Positions 1-5,758 of a stretch of DNA of 6,140 bases are shown piece after piece. Source of the stretch: Candidatus Aminicenantota bacterium (GTDB lineage Bacteria; Acidobacteriota; Aminicenantia; UBA2199). Where the stretch lies: assembly GCA_030620255.1 (NCBI GenBank), contig JAUXFB010000095.1, positions 1-6,140 on the forward strand, in the 5' to 3' direction. Each line of letters begins with the position of its first letter. Position 1 is the stretch's first letter. The notes beneath the pieces are model-generated. The model had not been told where the DNA came from. It saw nothing but the letters and a program-made list of their open reading frames with translations, and did no database searches. The position numbers were made by a program, and so were the translations under genes.

Positions 1-1042
1 ATTTCGGATCAATGCCCATTGCTTTTGCCATTTCTTTATATTTATCCTCAAAAGGTTGTATTCCTGATGCAGGATGAAGATTCATACATACTTTGAGTCC
101 TTTTTTCTCTGTCCATTGTAAAAAATCTTTTGGGTTTGGGAAATAGTTTTTATTCCAGGTGAATCCAGTCCAGCCAGCCCTCTGACCCGATTGATCTCGT
201 GTCTTTTTCCCATTTTTATACCATTCAGGCTTTGTTGTTATATGCCAATCCATATCCACAACAAGAACATTCAAGGGTACATTGTGTATTTCAAATTCAT
301 TGATTAATTCACGTAATTCCAAATCAGTATATTCCCAATAGCGAGACCACCAGATACCAAAAGCAAATTTGGGAGGTAAAGCAATTTTCCCTGCTATTTT
401 TATATAATCTTTTAATGCTGTTTTATAATCATATCCATAACAAAAAAAGTAGAAGTCCTGCTGTTTTTTCCCCGGTCTTGGAATCACCCATGGCCATTCC
501 GAATTATCGAATAGCGGTCTTTTTGAATCATCAATCAATACCCAGCCCTCTTTAGAAATAATCCCTTTTCCCAAATCTATTTTTTTCTTAGACCAATGCT
601 GAATATTCCCATCATACCCGTCTAATGTTCTTGCAGTACCTGATAAGTTGCCTTTATTTTCTTTTCCTGGTTTCCATAATTTTTTTATTCCATCAAAATT
701 AAATTCGATCTGAAGATTTTTATCAGTAAATTTTCCGCTGCCAATTTTATACTTTAATGTGAATTTATCGGTTTCAATTTGAAGCCATCCATGCTTAATC
801 TTCTTTTTATATTCTGGAACAGGAAGATTCCTGTTTACAAATACTAAAGTAGCATGGTCTTCAAAAACACTGTCCTGTGCCCACTCCATTCTAATTACTC
901 CGGAAGTCAATATTGTGAATCGAGCATTTTTCAAAATAACAACTGCATCAGAATCAGCCACAGGATTATATTCCCGGGCATAAACAAAGTTAGATAATAA
1001 AAATAGAATGCTTAAAATTAAAACCCTGGAAATCTTTTTCAT
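1..1042 (-). CDS. Secreted glycoside hydrolase family 31 (alpha-glycosidase type), N-terminal part
   Basis: This is the first 347 residues of a GH31 enzyme; the C-terminus lies beyond the left edge. Residues 1-22 form a signal peptide: MKK, a hydrophobic core, then V-Y-A before R23, a good signal peptidase I site. The protein is therefore probably periplasmic or extracellular. Residues about 30-210 form the beta-sandwich that precedes the barrel in this family, including RTLDGYDG (138-145) and GWVLIDDS (166-173). The catalytic barrel begins at about 221 with LPPKFAFGIWWSRYWEY, then VVDMDWH (261-267), whose Asp matches the family's DxDY/W substrate-pocket motif, and MNLHPASG (320-327). The nucleophile and acid/base residues would lie further on and are not in the window, so activity cannot be judged. 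GH31 members include alpha-glucosidases, alpha-xylosidases and alpha-galactosidases, and the substrate is not readable here. The ATG at 1042 has an AGGAGG SD five bases upstream (1048-1053). The gene begins 44 nt after the radical SAM gene and is probably co-transcribed with it. Confidence 0.93.
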   Translation of the reverse strand, partial: MKKISRVLILSILFLLSNFVYAREYNPVADSDAVVILKNARFTILTSGVIRMEWAQDSVFEDHATLVFVNRNLPVPEYKKKIKHGWLQIETDKFTLKYKIGSGKFTDKNLQIEFNFDGIKKLWKPGKENKGNLSGTARTLDGYDGNIQHWSKKKIDLGKGIISKEGWVLIDDSKRPLFDNSEWPWVIPRPGKKQQDFYFFCYGYDYKTALKDYIKIAGKIALPPKFAFGIWWSRYWEYTDLELRELINEFEIHNVPLNVLVVDMDWHITTKPEWYKNGKKTRDQSGQRAGWTGFTWNKNYFPNPKDFLQWTEKKGLKVCMNLHPASGIQPFEDKYKEMAKAMGIDPK

Positions 1043-1086
1043 TGTTTCCTCCTGTTTATTGTTAATTCTATCTAAATAAATAGGTT

Positions 1087-2022
1087 TTATTTTTTAACTT
1101 GATAGAATATTCCCCTTTTCTGCTGAATAGTTTCAATCTTATCTTCATCTTCCAATACACCAAGGTATTTATTTATTTCATTAATATGTATCCCGAGAAT
1201 TTTTGCAAGATCATCAAGAGTACAGGGCCTTCTCACAATTGTTTCCAGAATTGCGGTTTCAACATCCTCTCTATACGATTTAATATCTCTTCGTTCAGGT
1301 ACTGCTGCAATAATCTCAACATTATCAAGATCCCAGAAATCCACGATCCCCTGTAGTTTCTTTTTTCCTGCTGCTTTTAAACCCTTTATTACTCCAGGTC
1401 TATCCAAAGTGTTTAATTGAATAGTATCAGGTTTAATCCTTTCAAATGCTTTTTTAAGCAATTCCAAATCTCTAATGTTATCATTGTAACCGGGAAGGAT
1501 TAATACTTCAAGCAATATTTTACCATTGAATTCCCGCCTGAAATCTACAAGTCCCTGTATATATTTACTAAGTTTGAGTTTGTGAAATGGTCTGTTAATC
1601 TTGCGAAATGTTAATTCTGAAGCAGCATCTAATGACGGTAAAACAAGGTCTGCTTTTAAAAGCTTTGTTCTCACCTTCTTATCGGAAAACAGACTTCCAT
1701 TGGTCAATACAGCAACAGGAGTATTAGGCCATGTTGATTTAATGAATTTTAATACCTCGCCTATACTGGAGTTAAGAGTTGGTTCACCTGCACCTGAGAA
1801 AGTAATATAATCAGGAACAGGGTTATTTTTAAAAAAATGTTTTAGCTCTTTTATAACTTCATTAAAAGGAACATATTCTTCTATTTTTGTAGTTAAGTTT
1901 GTAGTAGGTCCGCATTCACAATAAATACAATTAAAAGTACATGTCTTGTGCGGAATTAAATCTACTCCTAATGACATTCCCAAACGGCGTGATGGCACTG
2001 GCCCAAACAGATGTTTATACAT
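1087..2022 (-). CDS. Radical SAM protein, COG0731-like, with C-terminal winged-helix-like tail
   Basis: This 311-residue protein is complete. The opening FGPVPSRRLG (6-15) is characteristic of a bacterial and archaeal radical SAM group in COG0731, the orthologous group that also holds TYW1-type wyosine enzymes. The CxxxCxxC motif is C28, C32, C35, which should bind a [4Fe-4S] cluster and S-adenosylmethionine; an extra Cys37 follows. Further radical SAM landmarks are GAGEPTL (77-83), LTNGS (106-110), the PSLDAA segment (129-134) and EVLILPGYND (172-181). Residues about 253-311 look like a winged helix: alanine/leucine-rich helices, then a basic beta-wing ending FYQVKK. This tail could bind nucleic acid or a protein partner. 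The true substrate of this subgroup is unknown to me, so a tRNA-modification label would be over-interpretation. The ATG directly follows the MFS stop codon; an AAGGAA SD (2032-2037) lies nine bases upstream, inside the MFS gene, suggesting translational coupling. Confidence 0.9.
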   Translation of the reverse strand: MYKHLFGPVPSRRLGMSLGVDLIPHKTCTFNCIYCECGPTTNLTTKIEEYVPFNEVIKELKHFFKNNPVPDYITFSGAGEPTLNSSIGEVLKFIKSTWPNTPVAVLTNGSLFSDKKVRTKLLKADLVLPSLDAASELTFRKINRPFHKLKLSKYIQGLVDFRREFNGKILLEVLILPGYNDNIRDLELLKKAFERIKPDTIQLNTLDRPGVIKGLKAAGKKKLQGIVDFWDLDNVEIIAAVPERRDIKSYREDVETAILETIVRRPCTLDDLAKILGIHINEINKYLGVLEDEDKIETIQQKRGIFYQVKK

Positions 2023-3195
2023 TTAAATTAGTTCCTTATTGTTTTCTGTTTTTTCTGGCAAAATAAATATAAAAGGTATTGACAAAAATGCCAGTACTGC
2101 ACAAAGTTTAAATGTCAATTCAAGCCCGATTTTATCACCTGAAATACCGACAAACAGCACCATCAAAGAACTAACACTAAAACTTATAGTCATATAGATA
2201 CTATTTACAAAAGCTGGGCGCTCAGTGTTCGTCTCCTGCACAAGAGCCAATAAAACAGGGCCTGATGCAAATAAAAAAATGCCTATTAGAATCAAAAGCG
2301 GGATCATCATAATTTTTCCTGAAACGATAAATGCCCACATTACTAATGGGCTCGCAATTGCAATAATAAGAAGTGTATTCCTATGGCTTATTTTATCAGA
2401 AATATAACCTGCCCAGAAAGTGCTGACAGCTCCTGAAAACTGTAACACTGACAATGAAATTCCAGCAATCCATAAAGACTCGCCTTTTCCGGTTAAATAG
2501 GTCGGCAAATAAAGCGTTAATGCAGATTTCATCCCAGACCTGAATAATTGAAAGCCTACAATAAAAATAAAGAAAGGTATTAATTGCTTAATAGTTTCTT
2601 TTGCTTTTTTCCGTTTTTTATTGTTCTTTTTATTGTTAATTGATGATACATCTTTTAATTTTAAAAAAAGAATTATCGATGCTATTATTCCAAGAGGCAT
2701 AACTCGATAAGAACCCTCCAGCCCCCAAAGAGAAAGTGCTGCAGTAATTATTAAAGGGCCTAATGTTCTTGCTATTTCACCGCCGAACATATAAAAGCTC
2801 ATTCCTGTTCCTGTTTTCTCACCTGAAAAATGTTTAATCATTACAGGAGACGGTACATGAAATAGAGCTGAACTAATTCCAGTAACAAATAACAAAATAA
2901 ACAAAATGATATATGAAGGCGAGCTACCCAGCAAACTCATAGAAATTGCTGTAATCCCGGGCGTTAATATTACCATATATTTAACACATACTCTATCAGC
3001 TATCAATCCAATAAACGGATTAAAGAGTGATGGGGCTTTTCTAATAACATCTAAAAGACCTACCATTGATAATGAAATACCAAACTTCCTAATTAATAAA
3101 GGTAACATTGGCGCAAGGAAAGCTGTATAAATATCATGAAATAAATGAGCAGCAGAAATTGTAATTACTTTTCCTGCTCGAAATTTTTTCTTCAT
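2023..3195 (-). CDS. MFS transporter, fosmidomycin-resistance (Fsr)-like
   Basis: This 390-residue inner-membrane protein has about twelve hydrophobic segments in two six-helix halves, the usual length for the Major Facilitator Superfamily. Helix 1 carries HLFHDIYTAFLAPMLP (17-32), resembling the H-x-x-x-D-x-Y start of Fsr-type efflux proteins. GLIADRVCVKY (63-73) is a degenerate motif A in the helix 2-3 loop, and GYISDKISHRN (263-273) is its counterpart in the second half. FHVPSPVMI (112-120) and GGEIARTLGPL (138-148) also fit Fsr-like members. The central cytoplasmic loop (181-203) is very lysine-rich, consistent with the positive-inside rule. Export of a small molecule is the family expectation; the substrate is unknown, and fosmidomycin itself should not be assumed. 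An in-frame TGA lies nine bases upstream of the ATG, so this is the most upstream ATG in frame. The SD is poor: only AGG, directly touching the ATG. The stop codon abuts the radical SAM ATG without a gap. Confidence 0.9.
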   Translation of the reverse strand: MKKKFRAGKVITISAAHLFHDIYTAFLAPMLPLLIRKFGISLSMVGLLDVIRKAPSLFNPFIGLIADRVCVKYMVILTPGITAISMSLLGSSPSYIILFILLFVTGISSALFHVPSPVMIKHFSGEKTGTGMSFYMFGGEIARTLGPLIITAALSLWGLEGSYRVMPLGIIASIILFLKLKDVSSINNKKNNKKRKKAKETIKQLIPFFIFIVGFQLFRSGMKSALTLYLPTYLTGKGESLWIAGISLSVLQFSGAVSTFWAGYISDKISHRNTLLIIAIASPLVMWAFIVSGKIMMIPLLILIGIFLFASGPVLLALVQETNTERPAFVNSIYMTISFSVSSLMVLFVGISGDKIGLELTFKLCAVLAFLSIPFIFILPEKTENNKELI

Positions 3196-3271
3196 CCTAA
3201 AAAATCATAAAATAATCAGTTATTATTGCATGCTTATACAGACCTATTTTACCGACCAATTATTGTTTTTT

Positions 3272-3460
3272 TTATTCATGTGAAATAGCATCAACAGGAC
3301 AGGATTCTTCAGCTTCAATGGCTTTTATTTCTAAATCTTTTGGAACAGGATCTTTATGTACATGGGCTTTTCCATCATCCTTCATCTCAAAAACTTCAGC
3401 ACACACATCTTCGCAAGCCTCACATCCTATACATAAATCTTCATCTACTTTAAATTTCAT
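3272..3460 (-). CDS. Single-cluster [4Fe-4S] ferredoxin
   Basis: This is a 62-residue soluble electron carrier, full length for the monocluster bacterial ferredoxin family (the Thermotoga maritima protein is about 60 residues). The cluster ligands are C10, C13 and C16 in CIGCEAC, plus C54 in SCPVDAI. C20 is also present. In the Thermotoga protein the equivalent cysteine forms a disulfide with a second cysteine (C43), but here the matching stretch (about 43-53) has none, so C20 looks unpaired. Acidic residues dominate, as is usual for ferredoxins. The ATG has an AGGAG SD (3466-3470) five bases upstream and a strong promoter candidate about 50 bases upstream. It is probably the first gene of the operon leading to the MFS transporter, the radical SAM enzyme and GH31. 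A role as electron donor to the radical SAM protein is attractive but inferred from position only. Confidence 0.95.
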   Translation of the reverse strand: MKFKVDEDLCIGCEACEDVCAEVFEMKDDGKAHVHKDPVPKDLEIKAIEAEESCPVDAISHE

Positions 3461-3510
3461 AATAACTCCTTTTTGTACACAATTTATTCTCTATATTAAA
3501 GGAATTATAA

Positions 3511-3538
3511 ATTATAACATATTCGGGCTTAATCTAAA
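3511..3538 (-). promoter_or_regulatory. Extended -10 sigma70-type promoter for the ferredoxin operon
   Basis: On the minus strand a perfect TATAAT (3511-3516) is preceded by TGT (3517-3519), giving a full extended -10, TGTTATAAT. A TTTAGA at 3533-3538 matches the -35 consensus in four of six positions with a 16-base spacer. The predicted start of transcription is near 3504, leaving a leader of about 45 nt with the AGGAG SD near its end. A second TATAAT (3504-3509) lies seven bases further downstream. The region is AT-rich, so chance TATAAT matches are possible, but the extended TG and the position in front of a well-supported gene favour a real promoter. Confidence 0.6.
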
Positions 3539-3595
3539 TATTACTCTTTACTTAAAATATTTTTTATAAAACAAGGTGATGTACTACAATAATTT

Positions 3596-4843
3596 TCAAT
3601 TTCTCTTTGCTATGAATTTATTGTAAAGCAAAAGACTGATAATCGTGAAAACTCCTATTGCAGAAAAAACAAGCCACAGTATTTTTGGCTGATTAAGGTT
3701 ATCTACAAAATGTACATAGAGTTTTGCACCCACAATTCCGCCCACTGAGCTTCCAAAAACACCATATAAGAAGAGATAACCCATATACATTGCCTTTTTA
3801 TCTGAAGGTGCTGTTATGCCAATATAACTTATAAATTTAGGGTGTGCAGTCATCTCTCCAATAGAGAAAAGTATAATTCCTGCCATAAATATCCAGATAT
3901 TTGAAGAGATGGCCAGCATGCCCATGCCAACAGTTGCAACAGCTATTCCAGTTATCATGGTAGGAAGTGCTTTTTTGTTTTTTACAATATTTGATACTAT
4001 AAGTTGAAGAAGGATTATTACACCTGCATTGATCACCGTAACATGTTCCACATCAAAGAACCAATTTGCATTTATCCCGAAAACACCGAGAAAGTTATTG
4101 ACAACTTTGTTCAATGAAGCAGCATCCACATATGCTTGCACATACCATAATACAGAGTCGAACATCTGGAAATAGAGTACCCAGAATCCTGAGTAGAGAA
4201 GTATCATTAGAAGGAACCTGGAATGGTCTTTGAATTTTTCGATGTCAGATTTATCAATCATATTAAGCGACATGGTAGAGATATAGATGATGGATGTTAT
4301 GATCTTTCCTAATAATGAGAGGCCAGGAATGAACCATATTAGAATTACTGCAAATACAGGGAGCAGCATAGAATTTTTAGAAGAGATTGGAATAATCACC
4401 AAAGAAATGATGATTATTGAGATAAGAAACAGAGGAAAAAAAGAACGAATTTTCATAGATTTCAAAAGTGTATCTATCTCTTCTTCTCCAATCCCCTTTA
4501 AAACAGGGAAATTATGCATAGCATGTGCAAGCCCTTTTATTTCATTAATATCGCTTTTATTATCAATATAGATAACAAATTTCTCTTCAGAAATTTTCTT
4601 GATCCGGAATGGAAAACCATTTAAATTTTTTCTCTCCATAATCAGAGATATTTTTCTCTCTGATTTTTTTACAAGTCCATTGACCTCTTTTTCACTTATA
4701 TCTTTTAAACAAGGCAGCTCTCTGAGTTTCTTTATTAATTTACTTAAATAGGATTCGAGTTTGTCAGGCTTATAAAGTGTGAGATAGATATTCTCAGATT
4801 CTTCCTTTTTATATTGGATATTGAAATTATCTTTTATTAACAT
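3596..4843 (-). CDS. POT-family peptide transporter, C-terminal half with duplicated soluble insert
   Basis: This part runs from the first ATG after the premature stop, 415 residues. Residues 1-130 are charged and soluble and contain a tandem duplication. Hydrophobic segments follow at about 135-153 and 157-178, then six more matching POT helices 7-12: about 208-232 (WVLYFQMFDS fits the helix 7 pattern with its Gln), 264-285, 292-311, 314-334, 350-378 and 387-408. GEMTAHPKF (329-337), a Glu-x4-Pro pattern, fits the POT helix 10 region. No SD lies near the ATG at 4843; the nearest purine-rich run, GGGGAG, is about 30 bases upstream. Independent start here is therefore doubtful, and this segment may not be made unless the TAA is an error or is read through. 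The TGA at 3596-3598 ends the frame; 135 nt separate it from the ferredoxin start. Confidence 0.7.
   Translation of the reverse strand: MLIKDNFNIQYKKEESENIYLTLYKPDKLESYLSKLIKKLRELPCLKDISEKEVNGLVKKSERKISLIMERKNLNGFPFRIKKISEEKFVIYIDNKSDINEIKGLAHAMHNFPVLKGIGEEEIDTLLKSMKIRSFFPLFLISIIIISLVIIPISSKNSMLLPVFAVILIWFIPGLSLLGKIITSIIYISTMSLNMIDKSDIEKFKDHSRFLLMILLYSGFWVLYFQMFDSVLWYVQAYVDAASLNKVVNNFLGVFGINANWFFDVEHVTVINAGVIILLQLIVSNIVKNKKALPTMITGIAVATVGMGMLAISSNIWIFMAGIILFSIGEMTAHPKFISYIGITAPSDKKAMYMGYLFLYGVFGSSVGGIVGAKLYVHFVDNLNQPKILWLVFSAIGVFTIISLLLYNKFIAKRN
4454..4792 (-). repeat. Tandem protein-level duplication in the transporter insert
   Basis: Two copies of a motif lie 69 residues (207 nt) apart. 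The first core, LPCLKDISEKEVNGLVKKS, is encoded at 4661-4717; the second, FPVLKGIGEEEIDTLLKSM, at 4454-4510. Eight of the 17 positions after the first residue of the P-to-K core are identical, and most others are conservative. Upstream of each core is a similar pattern of a short strand (NIYLTLY; KFVIYI) and an amphipathic helix. DNA identity is not obvious, so the duplication is old. I do not recognise the domain. Confidence 0.6.
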
Positions 4844-4957
4844 ATTTCTGTTAAGGTCAAATATAAGGGTTTTCTCCCCTTTTTCAACTGCTATTTTTGA
4901 ATATTTCTCTTCTGCTTTCGGGGTTTTGAGATAGTTGAAGACTGATAATATAAAAAA

Positions 4958-4960
4958 TTA
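4958..4960 (-). other. Premature in-frame TAA in the transporter frame
   Basis: The minus-strand codons read L-L-A, TAA, then F-F-I-L, so the stop falls inside a hydrophobic helix. A single base change from TTA (Leu) would give TAA and fits the helix best; TCA, TAT, TAC, CAA, GAA and AAA are also one step away. TAA is not a selenocysteine or pyrrolysine codon, and TAA also ends the ferredoxin, MFS and radical SAM genes here, so a reassigned code is unlikely. The next base is T, a context usually good for termination. Confidence 0.85.
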
Positions 4961-5692
4961 CGCCAATAAAGTTAAAGTAACCAGTTTAAAAAGGTTGGAC
5001 CGTTTTATTTTACTGCTCAGCAGTACTAACGGAGAATAGATTATTTCAAAAGCATTTGCAAGTGTCTGGACCAAGGAAGTTTGATCTCGCTTCCTTGCTT
5101 TATCCCGTTTTATTGGATCTTTATATAATAATGCTGTTGGAATAAGTAAAAATCCAGTACATATTGCAGAAGCAATAATAACATAGGATGGATTTATACT
5201 CTTTAAAAAAGGGACCAGGAATAGTGGGAATAGAAAAGCTCCAAGGTTTATTGACCAGTAAAAGATCCCAAAAGCCTGAGTGCTGTTGGATTCATCTGTG
5301 ACACGAGCAATTGTTCCTGAAATTATTGGTTTGAACATACCTGCTCCAAACCCCATTACCACAAGTGCTATAAAAACTGACGAATAGGTGGTCATCTGAC
5401 TGGTAAGGAAGTAACCTCCTCCCAGTAGTGTAAAAGCCATCATAAGTATTTTCCTGTACCCAAAACGGTCTGCAATAGCACCTGAAATAATGGGAAGGAA
5501 GTATAGCAAAGGCTGGATAACCCCTTTTATAACACCTACACTCTCCTTTGGGATATTGAGAGTATCAGTAAAATATACTGATATAAAACTCATCATACCA
5601 TAGTAAGATCCCCTCTCAAAAAATTCAAATATTACAACAAGCCAGAACTGGCTCGGAAACTTTTTAAAAAAACCTATTTTCTCTTTTTCCAT
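4958..5692 (-). CDS. POT-family peptide transporter, N-terminal half (helices 1-6)
   Basis: This is the translated upstream part of the interrupted transporter, 244 residues. Family marks are E23-x-x-E26-R27 followed by YYG (30-32) in helix 1, the POT proton-coupling motif; a motif A-like GAIADRFGYRK (71-81) between helices 2 and 3; and FYWSINLGAF (144-153), matching the PTR2 signature FYxxINxG in helix 5. Hydrophobic segments lie at about 16-40, 56-76, 80-98, 105-125, 142-162 and 169-190, followed by a basic loop (191-204). The last residues, LFKLVTLTLLA, are the first half of another hydrophobic helix, cut by the TAA. The ATG has an AGGA SD (5700-5703) seven bases upstream. On its own this fragment lacks the C-terminal bundle and should not form a complete transporter. 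Confidence 0.85.
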   Translation of the reverse strand: MEKEKIGFFKKFPSQFWLVVIFEFFERGSYYGMMSFISVYFTDTLNIPKESVGVIKGVIQPLLYFLPIISGAIADRFGYRKILMMAFTLLGGGYFLTSQMTTYSSVFIALVVMGFGAGMFKPIISGTIARVTDESNSTQAFGIFYWSINLGAFLFPLFLVPFLKSINPSYVIIASAICTGFLLIPTALLYKDPIKRDKARKRDQTSLVQTLANAFEIIYSPLVLLSSKIKRSNLFKLVTLTLLA

Positions 5693-5713
5693 TCTTTTTT
5701 CCTAATGGAGAAT

Positions 5714-5735
5714 ATTATCAACAAGACCTCTAAAA
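5714..5735 (-). promoter_or_regulatory. Weak candidate promoter for the POT transporter gene
   Basis: On the minus strand GATAAT (5714-5719) matches the -10 consensus in five of six positions and would start transcription near 5707, just upstream of the AGGA SD. A TTGCTT lies 15 bases upstream, shorter than the usual 16-18 spacer. It overlaps the region in front of the divergent ABC-F gene. The evidence is a weak sequence match plus a suitable position. Confidence 0.3.
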
Positions 5736-5744
5736 AGCAAGGTA

Positions 5745-5753
5745 TGTTATAAT
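5745..5753 (+). promoter_or_regulatory. Extended -10 promoter for the ABC-F gene
   Basis: TGTTATAAT is a perfect TATAAT with the extended TG. No good -35 is visible; a GACCTC at 5725-5730 is a poor match with a 17-base spacer. Transcription would begin at about 5759-5761, which is the ATG itself. A 12-base sequence, TATGTTATAATT, is shared exactly with the ferredoxin promoter. Confidence 0.5.
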
Positions 5754-5758
5754 TGTTT

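Larger units (their letters stand above)
3596..5692 (-). pseudogene. POT/PTR2-family peptide transporter interrupted by one in-frame TAA
   Basis: From the ATG at 5692 to the TGA at 3596 the same frame is open for 698 codons except for one TAA at codon 245 (4958-4960). No frameshift is needed: the 37 codons between the stop and the next ATG (4843) are all sense and read as plausible protein. The product would be a proton-coupled oligopeptide transporter. The first half has helices 1-6 with the ExxER and FYWSINLG motifs; the second half has helices 7-12. Between them lie an extra hydrophobic helix (about 233-255, broken by the stop), a soluble insert (about 256-415) and one or two further hydrophobic segments (about 418-461). 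Ordinary bacterial POT proteins have about 450-500 residues, so this one is long because of the insert. The best explanation is a recent nonsense mutation or a sequencing error. Conserved sequence on both sides argues against long decay. Confidence 0.75.

Noticed and set aside
1099..1356. Plus-strand open frames at 1099-1356, 1601-1810, 2225-2407, 2906-3130, 3318-3569 and 4287-4571
   Set aside because: They lie mostly or wholly opposite well-supported genes, lack recognisable domains, and have no SD or neighbour support.
3233..3259. TTGGTC and TATAAG as a promoter for the MFS gene
   Set aside because: The spacer is only 15 bases, the -35 matches three of six, and the gene is well explained by the ferredoxin promoter.
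3536..3562. Inverted repeat AAATATT/AATATTT as a terminator after the POT gene
   Set aside because: Seven A-T pairs with a 13-base loop, no G+C pairs and no following U-run; expected by chance in such AT-rich DNA.
4958..4960. Programmed recoding (selenocysteine or pyrrolysine) at the internal stop
   Set aside because: The codon is TAA, not TGA or TAG, and three neighbouring genes end with TAA, so the normal meaning applies.
5744..5752. Tiny ATG-TTA-TAA frame upstream of the ABC-F gene as a leader peptide
   Set aside because: It is two codons long and overlaps the -10 element, so it would not be transcribed from the predicted start.
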